Assembly: GCA_035430005.1 (NCBI GenBank)
Contig: DAOMFV010000003.1
Span: 27,833 to 91,832, forward strand
DNA from: JAEUIE01 sp035430005
GTDB taxonomy: Bacteria; Planctomycetota; Planctomycetia; Gemmatales; HRBIN36
Direction: 5' to 3'
Length of the DNA: 64,000 bases
In this document: in pieces, positions 18,376-27,203 of the stretch
How positions within the stretch are numbered: the stretch's first letter is position 1
How the letters are laid out: each line of letters begins with the position of its first letter
Made by a program: the position numbers and the translations under genes
The notes under the pieces: generated by a model
Told to the model about the DNA's origin: nothing
Database searches by the model: none
What the model saw: the letters and a program-made list of their open reading frames with translations, nothing else

Positions 18376-19521
18376 TTAGTAACGCACACCAACGCTGACG
18401 TTGATACCGAAGAGGCTCAGGTTTTCGTTCTTGGCTTCTTCAGGGGGAGCACCAATGGCTGACCGGGAAGAATTGCCGGCGCCACCGAAGACCATGCCGA
18501 CCAGGCCGACGCGGAGATACGCTTCGGAATTACGGCTCAGTTCATAGCCATATTCGAGGCCGAGTTCCACTTCAGCGTTCGTGACCATCTTGGACCGTGT
18601 CTCGCTGGCAGATCGGAATACCGGGGCCAACTCAGTCGAAGGATCGAAGTTACCCAAGTAGAACGCTTCCTGATGGCCCTGGCAGAAGATGAAGCCAACA
18701 CGGCCCGAACCATAAATGCGGAGCGTATCCCACAGCGTATGGCGGCCTTCGAGTCCCAGGATTGGTCCGAGACCATTCAACGTGTGTTGCGAGCGAATGT
18801 GCTGATCGATGGTAAACGCTTGTGCGGGAAAGTTTGTTGACGGTGGGAGATTGATCAGGGCCTCATCGGCATTGTAATCCTGATTAATCTGAAGGTAACG
18901 TATACCCAGTGACCAGGTCAGATCAAGGCAGCCACAACGGGTATTCTTTGTCGCTTCAAGGTCCCAGATGGCAACCCGGACACGATTCTGGAAAACCAGT
19001 TGTGAAGGATCCGTCGCGTTCCCAACACTCTGGAATTGAATTCCCAGAGGAGAGGCCGAGTGCTTTACAGAAATGATACCGTCACCGGCATCAGGCACAT
19101 CAGAGATATTATCGATGACGAACTGAGAATCAGCGCTCTCAAAGTAGAAGTAGCGTAAGCGAGCTCCCCAGCCGCAACCATCGGTCCAACCAGCTTCCAT
19201 GCGGTAGCCGAGGTTGATGCCATTGTCAAAATCATTGATGGTCGTGAAGTGCGCAGTAGGCAGGCCATTATGGTAGGGACAATCGAACGAAGAGTAGGAG
19301 TTATCACCATTGCTGCATGCCTTGAGGAACAAGACACCAGCTGATCCGTAGAACCCGCCGCAACTGGTTTCGCATGCAGGCGCACAAGTAGAGCAGTTGG
19401 CCGCAGCTGCTGCAGCACTAGCTGAAGAAGGAGCTGAAGTGGCAGGCTGCTGAGCGTAAGCCGCACCACCGAACCAGGCCAAAGCCACAGCAGCCAGGGC
19501 TTGTGAATATCGTTTCAACAT
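18376..19521 (-). CDS. Lpg1974/BBP7-type outer-membrane beta-barrel protein
   Basis: The 381-residue product starts at an ATG preceded by GGAGG; a longer in-frame extension lacks a ribosome site. The signal peptide MLKRYSQALAAVALAWFGGAAYA is followed by an Ala/Ser-rich linker and a Cys cluster (NCSTCAPACETSCGG). A barrel of amphipathic strands follows (FYGSAGVLFLKA, GINLGYRMEAGWTDGCGWGARLRYFYFES, LEATKNTRCGCLDLTWSLGIRYLQINQDY), ending in SLFGINVSVGVRY, a terminal aromatic typical of outer-membrane porins. This fits the planctomycete Lpg1974/BBP7 barrel family. A paralogue sits directly upstream. Confidence 0.85.
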   Translation of the reverse strand: MLKRYSQALAAVALAWFGGAAYAQQPATSAPSSASAAAAAANCSTCAPACETSCGGFYGSAGVLFLKACSNGDNSYSSFDCPYHNGLPTAHFTTINDFDNGINLGYRMEAGWTDGCGWGARLRYFYFESADSQFVIDNISDVPDAGDGIISVKHSASPLGIQFQSVGNATDPSQLVFQNRVRVAIWDLEATKNTRCGCLDLTWSLGIRYLQINQDYNADEALINLPPSTNFPAQAFTIDQHIRSQHTLNGLGPILGLEGRHTLWDTLRIYGSGRVGFIFCQGHQEAFYLGNFDPSTELAPVFRSASETRSKMVTNAEVELGLEYGYELSRNSEAYLRVGLVGMVFGGAGNSSRSAIGAPPEEAKNENLSLFGINVSVGVRY

Positions 19522-19662
19522 AAGACCGGAACCTCCGTGTTCGTTTGCTATCCGGCACCGGATCGTCTGATCGATCACCTGTCCGGAAGTAGCGTTTGTT
19601 CTGCGTAACAGGCATTTCTGCCTGGATTAAGTTCGAGAGCGTCCCCACGCCGCGAGCCGGGT

Positions 19663-19687
19663 CAGGGAGAGCATCCTGCTCTCCCTG
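19663..19687 (-). terminator. Hairpin between tandem barrel genes
   Basis: CAGGGAGAGC/GCTCTCCCTG is a perfect 10-bp stem with a 5-base loop just after the stop of the upstream barrel gene. No T-run follows on the minus strand, so it may be a partial terminator or an mRNA 3'-end stabiliser. Confidence 0.45.
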
Positions 19688-19697
19688 AGTGAAATAG

Positions 19698-20810
19698 TTA
19701 GTATCGAACACCGATATCAACAGCGAAGCCAAAGAGGAACAGGTCAGTGTTCCCAATAGTGTTCTGGCCAGTGACCCGGGCGGCATTACCAGCGCCCCAA
19801 TAGCCTTGAGACAAGACTGAACCACGGACAAACAATTCCGGGCCGTCGCAACCGAGGCATTTCGAGTATTCGCTGCCCAGTTCCAGTTCACCAATAGGCA
19901 TGCCCAGGCAGCGGGAAGAAACATTCCCTAAATGCACGGGGTTGAAAGCACTGCCAGGGACTGGAATTTGAGTGACATCAACTCGCTGGTTCCCCTCCAT
20001 GTGCAGGATACCAAAGCGGGCACTGCCGAAAGCCTTGAGATTGGAAGCCACGGGATAGCGGCCTTCAACGCCAACTGTCGGGCCCCAGCCATTAAGTGTC
20101 TGATTCGAATTCAAGATTTGTTGTTGGGGGACAACATTCGGGTTTTCCAACAATTCGGGATTCAGCACGGTATCCGAAGAGTTATAGCTTTGATTGATCT
20201 GTAACCAGCGGATACCGCCAAACCAGGTCACCTCAAGGCAGCCATAGCGGCAATCAGAGGTCACGTCGAAGTCAAGTGATCGGATTTGCAGGCTGCGATC
20301 AGCAGTAAAAAAAGAAGGTGCCGTATCGGTACCTACGCTGGTGTAATTCACACCCAAGGCATTAGCAGGTTGAAACGTGATCCCGCTGGTTTGGTTGAAT
20401 GAAACTCCCGGCAGCGTTGGGATGCTTTGGGTTCCGACGTTGTCCAGGACGCCAACCGAACTGCTGTCGTTATACTGGAAGTACTTAATACGCGCTCCGA
20501 AGCCGCTGCAATCCTTGACTCCGACTTCAAAGCGGCCGCCCCAGTTATAGTTGTGGTCAAAGTTACTGATAGACGTTCCGAGGGCAACGTTCTGGCCGTT
20601 CTCATCGAGGGGCGACCAGGCGGTAGCCGCGTAGGCCACATCACTGGTGCCCACGTGCTTGAGATAGAGAACGCCTGCCGACGCATACCAGCCACCCTTG
20701 GCAGCAGGCTGATCGTTGGCGCAAGTCGTGCAGGGTTCGCCCGCAAGAGCGCTGCCGCCGAGCCAGGTCATGGCCACAGCAGCCAGCAGTTTGGCGATGT
20801 GCTTCTTCAT
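19698..20810 (-). CDS. Lpg1974/BBP7-type outer-membrane beta-barrel protein, tandem paralogue
   Basis: This 370-residue paralogue of the next gene downstream has the same layout: signal peptide MKKHIAKLLAAVAMTWLGGSALA, Cys pair CTTCAND, GWYASAGVLYLKH, NWGGRFEVGVKDCSGFGARIKYFQY, CRYGCLEVTWFGGIRWLQINQSY and terminal LFLFGFAVDIGVRY. Sequence between the motifs has diverged strongly, so the duplication is old. It is preceded by AGGAGG. It probably forms a pore in the outer membrane. The tandem arrangement suggests alternative porins or one mixed locus. A gene-free stretch of about 450 bases lies upstream and probably contains its promoter. Confidence 0.85.
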   Translation of the reverse strand: MKKHIAKLLAAVAMTWLGGSALAGEPCTTCANDQPAAKGGWYASAGVLYLKHVGTSDVAYAATAWSPLDENGQNVALGTSISNFDHNYNWGGRFEVGVKDCSGFGARIKYFQYNDSSSVGVLDNVGTQSIPTLPGVSFNQTSGITFQPANALGVNYTSVGTDTAPSFFTADRSLQIRSLDFDVTSDCRYGCLEVTWFGGIRWLQINQSYNSSDTVLNPELLENPNVVPQQQILNSNQTLNGWGPTVGVEGRYPVASNLKAFGSARFGILHMEGNQRVDVTQIPVPGSAFNPVHLGNVSSRCLGMPIGELELGSEYSKCLGCDGPELFVRGSVLSQGYWGAGNAARVTGQNTIGNTDLFLFGFAVDIGVRY

Positions 20811-21257
20811 GGATACGCAACCTCCTTGTGAATGCTCGGCCCGAGTACCCCGGATCGAACGCTTCGATTCCTTAGATCCGGACAGGTCTGGTCCTCAGTC
20901 CTGTCCAGCCCACGGCCAACGGCTGCAATACAGCGTCCGTCTTCTCACCCCAGAACCCACGACGGCCATCCAGCTGCCATGCTCACGCACGGTGTAGCTG
21001 CTACACTTCTTTCGACCAGCACTACCAGACTTCAGAGGATGTCAAACCCAGTTTGTACCGAGTGGGTAATCACTACCCAAGCACGTTGGGCAACTTACGC
21101 CTTCTAGCCATTACTGCTAGAACCATCACAGGCGGCAGAGTCTTCACAGATGTAGTGCGAGGCAGCTCGATGCGGTTCACTTGCTGTCAAAGCAGTGGGG
21201 ATTCGCCGAGGGCAAGTGACAGCAGCCAATGGATCGAACGATAAACCAAAAAAAAGC
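20811..21257. other. Gene-free region upstream of the barrel genes, with several dyads
   Basis: I see no convincing gene here. It contains three short inverted repeats: GTGTAGC-T-GCTACAC (20992-21006), GGGTA/TACCC (about 21064-21078) and TTCTAGC/GCTAGAA with a 7-base loop (21102-21122). It must hold the barrel promoter (minus strand) and probably the 3' end of the RCK-protein transcript. Confidence 0.4.
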
Positions 21258-22976
21258 TCAAGTTCGAGGGGTCGAAATAACTGTGTACAACCGATAGCAA
21301 CGTTCCAGAATCACTTTGATTCGTTCCGCAGGGAGAATGATAAGAATGCGTTGTCCATCTTTCACTTCATCCGATACTGCCAATGGTTGATGTTGATCAG
21401 GTATGATCACCCAGCAATCAAGGTATTTCTCGATTTCAGCATCTCTCATTCCCAAAATCCCTCTGGTTTCTGCCGTGACGATAATTTCTACTACCAGATG
21501 CAGACATTGCTCGATCCAGAACAGACTCAAGATGCGATCACCGAACAACGGCAACACAAAGGCAGGAGCTGTGAGTTGCGCCAAGCTTAGAGCGTATCGA
21601 ATGTTAGCGGTCTGACGCAAAGCATCGGCGAGGGCCGAGTCGTCTAATCGCAGCACAACACGCACCTTGGGGTTCTGTTCCCTGGCCAAAAGAGCAATTT
21701 CAATATTGGCCAAATCGCTACTAGTGGCGGCGATGAGAGATCGAGCTTGAGCGGTATGTGCCCGAATCAAGATGGCTGGCACGGTAGCATCACCCAACAA
21801 TACGGTAGCGCCCAATTGACGGGCTGTCGCCAGAAATCGACCGGTTTCGACCTTTTCCAGTACCACCACCGGCACACCATCACGGCGCAAGGCTTCCACC
21901 ACACGAATACCAACCGTACCCAGGCCACATAGCACAACATGCCCCGATTCGGGAACCCTGCTGATGGCCAGCACTCCCAGCAACCTGACTCTGACGAGGT
22001 AATTCGTCAAGAGCGCGGTAAATGCGGCTGTCAGCAGCAACCCTGACATCTTGAGAAAGCTGATGAAGACATGTTTCCAGGGAACATCGTCTTCACCCTC
22101 ATCCAAATTCCCTGAAGTGACCATGATGTTCAAGGTGTGGATGAGACTACGAGTAATGGTGGTGCATTTGGACAGTCCGTACACCCAATGGATCATCGTT
22201 CCAATAAGCACCACAGAGAAAAAACTCAGAGCCGCTACCTTGACCGGCCATTCGACTTCTTTGAGGGTAGTCAGCACGGTGCGGAGAAATCGTCGCATAC
22301 GACCAGCCCATTGAGCGGTCAGGCTTTCCTCTCCGGACGCCGCTTCGCGCAATCGAGGCATCTCATCGACTCGGCCTACGAATTGGAGTGTCTCGCCCCC
22401 TTGTAGTTTCTTTCCTGGCACAATCTTGCTTAAGCATTGCAGGCTGGGATACTCTTTGCCAAGATCAGTGATGGTTCGGCCTGCTAAGGTACTTTCTTTC
22501 TCAATCGTAATACGTTCGATTTGCCATTCGTCGTTCAAGCTGTTGAAGCGGGACAGGACTTCGCCTGAAAGCGCCGTAGAAGCCAGAAGAGGGCCGGCCA
22601 ACCGGGAGGAAGAGAGCGCTTTCACGTTGGCGACAGTCTGCCCGAGCTTAGCGACCAGGTTTTCGTTGAACAGCCGGACGATAATCCTTACCTGAGCATT
22701 GAGCCTGCGTATTTCCAGAGTTGCTGCCAGATTGGCAAGGTCGTCATTGGCTGAAAGAATAACTCCACGGGTTTGATCAATTCCTGCCTTTTGGAGAACA
22801 CCGGGATCTCGAAAGTTGCCCCGAATCAACTCGACACCTTGCAAACGAGGATCGTCTGGTGAGCATTCCTGATCTATTGCAATAACATTCCAACCTAAGG
22901 CCTTCAAATAGCCAAGTACGGGCCAGCCGATGCGACCAAGTCCGCAGAGAATTACTGGTCCTTCGGGCATGGCCAA
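21258..22976 (-). CDS. Channel-like protein with two RCK (TrkA-N) domains
   Basis: The 572-residue product has an N-terminal Rossmann RCK domain (VILCGLGRIGWPVLGYLKALGWNV, residues about 8-150), a small TrkA-C-like stretch and a membrane section (about residues 245-340; FFSVVLIGTMIHWVYGL and FLKMSGLLLTAAFTALLTNYLV). A second RCK domain follows (HVVLCGLGTVGIRVVEALRRDG, from about 350). That is a ligand-gated K+-channel architecture. The pore loop reads LIHTLNIMVTSGNLDEGEDD, without the K+ selectivity signature TVGYG, so ion selectivity is doubtful. Similar degenerate forms occur in CASTOR/POLLUX-like and other RCK channels. It is transcribed divergently from the CDGSH gene. Confidence 0.8.
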   Translation of the reverse strand: MAMPEGPVILCGLGRIGWPVLGYLKALGWNVIAIDQECSPDDPRLQGVELIRGNFRDPGVLQKAGIDQTRGVILSANDDLANLAATLEIRRLNAQVRIIVRLFNENLVAKLGQTVANVKALSSSRLAGPLLASTALSGEVLSRFNSLNDEWQIERITIEKESTLAGRTITDLGKEYPSLQCLSKIVPGKKLQGGETLQFVGRVDEMPRLREAASGEESLTAQWAGRMRRFLRTVLTTLKEVEWPVKVAALSFFSVVLIGTMIHWVYGLSKCTTITRSLIHTLNIMVTSGNLDEGEDDVPWKHVFISFLKMSGLLLTAAFTALLTNYLVRVRLLGVLAISRVPESGHVVLCGLGTVGIRVVEALRRDGVPVVVLEKVETGRFLATARQLGATVLLGDATVPAILIRAHTAQARSLIAATSSDLANIEIALLAREQNPKVRVVLRLDDSALADALRQTANIRYALSLAQLTAPAFVLPLFGDRILSLFWIEQCLHLVVEIIVTAETRGILGMRDAEIEKYLDCWVIIPDQHQPLAVSDEVKDGQRILIILPAERIKVILERCYRLYTVISTPRT

Positions 22977-23016
22977 GTTTCCTGTGTCGTCTGGTGGTTG
23001 GAGACTATCATGACTA

Positions 23017-23046
23017 GTGAAGTGTTCTCTTGTTGTACAACTTCAC
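23017..23046. promoter_or_regulatory. Nested dyad in the divergent CDGSH / RCK-channel intergenic region
   Basis: GTGAAGT (23017-23023) and ACTTCAC (23040-23046) flank the perfect palindrome GTTGTACAAC (23032-23041). It lies just upstream of the CDGSH ribosome site, between divergent genes, where an operator would be expected. No regulator is identified. Confidence 0.3.
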
Positions 23047-23059
23047 GGAAGGAATGCTG

Positions 23060-23302
23060 ATGAGTACCCCAGTCACGATCCGTTGTCGGGAGAATGGCCC
23101 ACTAGTGATCCCTCTCGATCCAGGTGTCGAGGTTCAGGTTATCGATCATCTTGGCCAGGTTTATACGATTCCACAGGGAAAATCTTCCATCTCCCTGTGC
23201 CGTTGCGGGGCAAGCCTGAAAAAGCCATTCTGTGATGGCACCCACAAAACCTGCGGGTTCCAGGCAAATGAAACAGCCGCCCCACCCCCCGTTACAACGT
23301 AA
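23060..23302 (+). CDS. CDGSH-type iron-sulfur protein
   Basis: This 80-residue protein carries the complete CDGSH signature C-x-C-x(8)-C-D-G-T-H: Cys47, Cys49, Cys58 and His62 (CRCG...PFCDGTHK). It binds a redox-active [2Fe-2S] cluster through three Cys and one His, as in mitoNEET and bacterial relatives. An upstream in-frame TTG exists, but the ATG used has AAGGA at a good distance. The first half has short beta strands (IRCRENGPLVIPL). The partner is unknown; cluster transfer or redox sensing is inferred from the family. Pro-rich C-terminus. Confidence 0.9.
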   Translation: MSTPVTIRCRENGPLVIPLDPGVEVQVIDHLGQVYTIPQGKSSISLCRCGASLKKPFCDGTHKTCGFQANETAAPPPVTT

Positions 23303-23392
23303 TTCGGCCCCATACATGGCAAATTATGCTTGCTCTGCGGGATTTTTCGCCCTACCCTGATTAAGATAAGAATAACGAAGGAGACTCACGCA

Positions 23393-24328
23393 ATGCTTCA
23401 TCTCAAGAAATACCTCATCGCTGGTTGTATCGTTACCTGTTTGACATTGAGCAGCCAGGCGCAGGAAACCGCCGCCGGGCCGCTGGTGCGCTGGGGCACT
23501 GAATTGGGCAAGTCCGAAGCAGCAACAACTGAAGCGCTCAAGAAGATGGCTGTCGAGCTGAATGACCTCAAAGCCCGTCTCCTCCTGGTGGAAGAGAATC
23601 AGACAAAGAATCATAGCAACGTCAAGACTCAGTTGCAGACGATGCAGGACATTCTCAAAATCATGAATGGTAATTATGAACGTCTTCAGAACGACTTCCT
23701 TGCCATGAAAAATGCCACATCTACCGGGGTAGCTCAGGCCGGCCTTGTTGTTCCCGCTGCCAAGAAACCCATCGAAGAGGGTAACGGCACCAAGATTGAA
23801 CCGAACACTGTGGATCAGCCGAACAAACGTCAAGAAGATAATACACTGGCCATGCAGGAACTAACCAAGCTGAAACAAGAGGTTCAGTTCAACTCTCGTG
23901 ATGTAATCGACCTTAAGAAGAAGTACGACGCATTGCAGATCGATTTCATCCAGGCACAGAACGACATTGGCAAGCTCCAGCAGGAAATGGTCAAGATGAA
24001 TACCCGTGTTGACGGGGTTCGAGCTCAGTCTGAATCCAGCGCCTATGATAGGACACGACAGTCTTTGGCCTTGCCGACCCCTCCTGAATCGCAGGCCAAC
24101 GCAGCTGCGCCACGCAACAATTTTGGAACGCTGCGATTCATCAATCTTTATCCGATGACATTAACGGCCATAGTCGATGGCCAGTTCTTCACCCTCCAGC
24201 CGAACCAGACACTCAATCTCAACAAGATCCCCGGATATATCACCTACGAAGTCGTAGGCGTTCAAGGCAACACCCTGCGAACGATCAACGCTGCTGAGAC
24301 ATTGACTGTGCAGATTGTTCCTCGCTAA
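23393..24328 (+). CDS. Secreted coiled-coil protein of unknown function
   Basis: This 311-residue protein has AAGGAG at good spacing and a signal peptide (MLHLKKYLIAGCIVTCLTLSSQAQ). Two long heptad-rich helices follow (residues about 40-110, ALKKMAVELNDLKARLLLVE, and about 155-220, LTKLKQEVQFNSRDVIDLKK). They are separated by a flexible linker and followed by a small beta domain (LRFINLYPMTLTAIVDGQFF, residues about 245-311) that resembles a peptidase-like or Ig-like terminal module. There is no catalytic motif. The long coiled coil suggests a periplasmic spacer or a dimer. A strong terminator follows. Confidence 0.8.
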   Translation: MLHLKKYLIAGCIVTCLTLSSQAQETAAGPLVRWGTELGKSEAATTEALKKMAVELNDLKARLLLVEENQTKNHSNVKTQLQTMQDILKIMNGNYERLQNDFLAMKNATSTGVAQAGLVVPAAKKPIEEGNGTKIEPNTVDQPNKRQEDNTLAMQELTKLKQEVQFNSRDVIDLKKKYDALQIDFIQAQNDIGKLQQEMVKMNTRVDGVRAQSESSAYDRTRQSLALPTPPESQANAAAPRNNFGTLRFINLYPMTLTAIVDGQFFTLQPNQTLNLNKIPGYITYEVVGVQGNTLRTINAAETLTVQIVPR

Positions 24329-24349
24329 GACTATCCACTATTTTGATCG

Positions 24350-24374
24350 AACGGCGGAGTGTCCCTCCGCCGTT
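24350..24374 (+). terminator. Strong rho-independent terminator
   Basis: AACGGCGGAG/CTCCGCCGTT is a perfect 10-bp stem with loop TGTCC, followed by TTACTTTTACTT. It ends the coiled-coil gene's message before surE. Confidence 0.85.
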
Positions 24375-24393
24375 TTACTTTTACTTGCGGCTC

Positions 24394-24413
24394 GGCGGGA
24401 GCCTCGCCCTCCC
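24394..24413. repeat. GC-rich repeat family C, copy 1 (upstream of surE)
   Basis: GGCGGGAGCCTCGCCCTCCC lies 12 bases before the surE ATG. A related copy (GGCGACGGGCCTCGCCCACCC) lies 17 bases before the start at 43884. The core GGCG...CGCC can pair. With two loosely matching copies the family is tentative. Confidence 0.35.
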
Positions 24414-24425
24414 TATCATAACTGC

Positions 24426-25211
24426 ATGAACATCCTGCTCACCAATGATGATGGCATCTTTGCTCCCGGTCTGCGGGCACTGCTGGAAGAACTGCGGAAA
24501 ATAGGCAATGTTACCGTCGTTGCCCCAGCCACCGAACAAAGTGCCGTCGGCCATTCAATCACCCTGATGCAACCCCTGCTGGTTCAAGAAGTCTTCGACG
24601 AGCATCATCAGCGGATTGGCTGGGGAGTGGAAGGCAGGCCGGCCGATTGCGTCAAGCTCGCCATCACGCAACTGCTGCCCAAGCCCCCTGACTTGGTCGT
24701 CAGTGGCATCAACGCAGGCTCCAATGCCGGAATCAACGTGCTCTACTCGGGCACCGTCGCCGCAGCCATCGAAGGAGCGTTCTTTGGCATTACCAGCATC
24801 GCTATCTCTTTGGAGTATAAGAAACCGCCCAAGCTCAACTTCCCCAAAGCCGCGGTGCTGGGAAGACAAATGGTCGAACAAATAGTGGCCAAGAACCCCA
24901 AACCGGGACAACTCTTCAATGTCAACATTCCGGCCCTCGATGATGGCCCACCGCTTGGTATCCGTGTCGCTGCCCAGGGCACTGCTCCCTACGACGAGAA
25001 GTATGACCGCCGTACTGATCCACGGGGACGCACCTATTTCTGGATTGCTTCCGATGTCACCTGCCCACCCGCCATCGGCGAGAGTGATGTCCGTGACCTG
25101 GCCAATCGTTACATCACCGTGACGCCGCTGCATTTCAACCTGACCGATCCCACTCGGCTCGAAGAGATGAAGCAATGGGAATGGAAGCAGCCCACGATGC
25201 CTTTGAACTAA
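24426..25211 (+). CDS. surE: 5'/3'-nucleotidase SurE
   Basis: This 261-residue metal-dependent nucleotidase begins with the family signature MNILLTNDDGIFAPGLRAL, where the DD pair binds the divalent metal. Other conserved parts are VVAPATEQSAVGHSIT, GRPADCVKLAI, DLVVSGINAGSN (metal-binding Asn) and VLYSGTVAAA. It removes phosphate from nucleoside 5'- and 3'-monophosphates in the cytoplasm. A longer in-frame extension upstream is not used; the family always begins at this ATG. It converges on a cysteine-desulfurase gene 27 bases away. Confidence 0.96.
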   Translation: MNILLTNDDGIFAPGLRALLEELRKIGNVTVVAPATEQSAVGHSITLMQPLLVQEVFDEHHQRIGWGVEGRPADCVKLAITQLLPKPPDLVVSGINAGSNAGINVLYSGTVAAAIEGAFFGITSIAISLEYKKPPKLNFPKAAVLGRQMVEQIVAKNPKPGQLFNVNIPALDDGPPLGIRVAAQGTAPYDEKYDRRTDPRGRTYFWIASDVTCPPAIGESDVRDLANRYITVTPLHFNLTDPTRLEEMKQWEWKQPTMPLN

Positions 25212-25238
25212 ACATCAGTGTGCGATAACAAAGGCAGA

Positions 25239-26393
25239 TTATGCAGATTGGCGCAAAGAACGACAGATTAGTAACTCCGCAGCACGATCCACTTCAGCAT
25301 CGGTGGTAAATCTGCCCACACTCAGGCGGACGGCTCCTTGAGCAACAGAGTGTTCAATCCCCATCGCTTGTAGCACTGGCGAAACACAAACGTGGCCTTC
25401 GTGGCAGGCTGAGCCGGTCGAAGTCGCTAGTTCAGGTATGCCTGCCAGCAGTTCGTTGCCAACCCAGCCTTTGAAGCTGACATTGAGCGTGTTGGGCAGT
25501 CGCTGGGTGGGATGGCCATTGATTACGATTCGATCACCCAGCTTGTCGTGAAGTTGCTGCCAGAGTCGATCTCGAAGCTGGTGCAGACGCTGCGTAGCCA
25601 GTGGCAATGAATGCCGTGCGATCTCTGCTGCTTTCCCAAATCCCACCACATAAGGAACGTTCTCCGTTCCCGCCCGTCGACCCAACTCTTGTCCGGCCCC
25701 ATGGATCAACGGTTCGAGAGTGATGCCCTTCCTGACGTACAAAGCCCCCACTCCTTTGGGCGCATAACACTTATGGCCGGCGAGGCTGAGTAGATCGACA
25801 TCGAGGGCTTTGACGTCTACCGGCACCTTACCGATGGACTGGGCCGCGTCGCAGTGTATGAGTGCGCCTGTTTGATGAGCCAGTCTTACTATCTCTTGAA
25901 TCGGTTGCAGCGTGCCCACTTCATTGTTGGCATGCATGATGCTGACTAAGGCCGTCGGCCGCTGGAGGGCATCTTGCAAGGCATCGAGATTTATCGTGCC
26001 ATGCCCATCTACCGGCAGAAGGGTTATTTGACAGCCAAGCTTTGCCAGGTGCTGACAGGGGATCAGCGTCGCAGGATGCTCGATGGTTGAGGTGATGATC
26101 TGTCCGAGGCCATGGTTCTTACGCAATAGCGGCCCGACCCACCCTTTGATCGCAAAGTTGCTCGCCTCGGTGCAACTACTGGTAAAGATGATCTCTTCGG
26201 GACCGGCGTTGATGAGAGCGGCGAGTTGCTCACGAGCATGGGCGACAGCTCCTTGAGCCTGCCTGCCATACTCATGTCCGCTGGAGGGATTGCCAAACTG
26301 CCCCATAAACCAAGGCAGCATCGCTTCCAGGACGGCGGGATCAATCGGCGTCGTGGCGTTGTAATCAAAATAAAGGGGCCGTGAGGAAGACAT
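25239..26393 (-). CDS. Cysteine desulfurase, NifS/IscS type
   Basis: This 384-residue PLP enzyme has FDYNATTP at the N-terminus, SIEHPA-like TIEHPA (residues 103-108), the PLP lysine in SLAGHKCYAPKG (Lys208) and the sulfur-accepting cysteine in STGSACHEG (Cys330). The insertion around the active-site loop is short, which places it closer to NifS/IscS than to SufS. It makes alanine and enzyme-bound persulfide for Fe-S clusters or thiolation. A second desulfurase of the SufS type lies at the end of the window. Three bases upstream is the 3' end of a lipoprotein gene, giving one compact unit with a Nudix gene. Confidence 0.95.
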   Translation of the reverse strand: MSSSRPLYFDYNATTPIDPAVLEAMLPWFMGQFGNPSSGHEYGRQAQGAVAHAREQLAALINAGPEEIIFTSSCTEASNFAIKGWVGPLLRKNHGLGQIITSTIEHPATLIPCQHLAKLGCQITLLPVDGHGTINLDALQDALQRPTALVSIMHANNEVGTLQPIQEIVRLAHQTGALIHCDAAQSIGKVPVDVKALDVDLLSLAGHKCYAPKGVGALYVRKGITLEPLIHGAGQELGRRAGTENVPYVVGFGKAAEIARHSLPLATQRLHQLRDRLWQQLHDKLGDRIVINGHPTQRLPNTLNVSFKGWVGNELLAGIPELATSTGSACHEGHVCVSPVLQAMGIEHSVAQGAVRLSVGRFTTDAEVDRAAELLICRSLRQSA

Positions 26394-26396
26394 GGT

Positions 26397-27203
26397 TTAG
26401 GGCTTAGTGAAAAGAATATCTTCGACCTTCTCAAGAAACTTGAAGTCCTCGAAGTTCAGTTCCATGCTCTTGTTGCCGTCATGATAGACGTTCCAACGCT
26501 TAGGGAATTGAATACCCTGCATGGCTGCATACCCTGAAAAATAAGTCTCCTGATCATGTTCAATGAGAGTATTGGGATCGATGGATTTCGCTTTAACCAT
26601 CAAGGGCAGACCATTCTCCTTCTCGAAGTACAAAGTCACATCACGCTGTCCCTGGCTCTTAATGACGAACCCCTGGGCTATCACCCCTTCCAGACGACGT
26701 TGCGGCAATGGCTCCAAAGTCATGCGCGCTTCTCGTAGCGGAACCAGCGTCAACAAAAGGTTGACATAGAGTTGCTCTCGAATCGATTGGAGATTAACCG
26801 CATCCATTCCCTTTACCTCGCCATTGGTCGAGACCCAGCCTTTGTCTCGATCAAGCACCTGCACAAACTTGAGTCCACCCTCATAGTCGGTTTCATCCCG
26901 GAGTCGATCTGGCAACACAGAAATCGTACGAAACTTGAAATGGGCCACCTGGTTCTGTGGCGCCGACAAGCCATTTCCAATGTAAGAGGCCGTTTGAAGT
27001 CGCTTCAGCAATGCCTCACCACCTCGAACCTGAATAGCCCGCTCCAGCACTTCCTTGGGATTACAAAGTGGAGCATCCACATGCTTGAACGTCGGCACAG
27101 GCCCCGTAGTTACCCGAGTAGGATTGGGGTGATAGGGCATACATCCCTGACTGCCGATCCAGATCAAAAGAACGAGTGCCAGGCTATGGTTTATCTGCTT
27201 CAT
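26397..27203 (-). CDS. Outer-membrane lipoprotein-like protein
   Basis: The 268-residue protein begins at MKQINHSLALVLLIWIGSQGC, a lipoprotein signal with lipobox GSQGC. The ATG overlaps the end of the Nudix gene by 20 bases. The rest is an alpha/beta fold with RAIQVRGGEALLKRL, KGMDAVNLQSIREQLYV and QGFVIKSQGQRDVTLYFEKENGLPL. The strand pattern, with a late KSIDPNTLIEHDQETYF, resembles the LolA/LolB-like outer-membrane lipoprotein-sorting fold used by many planctomycete proteins. That is a fold-level inference, and the exact role is unknown. Confidence 0.72.
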   Translation of the reverse strand: MKQINHSLALVLLIWIGSQGCMPYHPNPTRVTTGPVPTFKHVDAPLCNPKEVLERAIQVRGGEALLKRLQTASYIGNGLSAPQNQVAHFKFRTISVLPDRLRDETDYEGGLKFVQVLDRDKGWVSTNGEVKGMDAVNLQSIREQLYVNLLLTLVPLREARMTLEPLPQRRLEGVIAQGFVIKSQGQRDVTLYFEKENGLPLMVKAKSIDPNTLIEHDQETYFSGYAAMQGIQFPKRWNVYHDGNKSMELNFEDFKFLEKVEDILFTKP

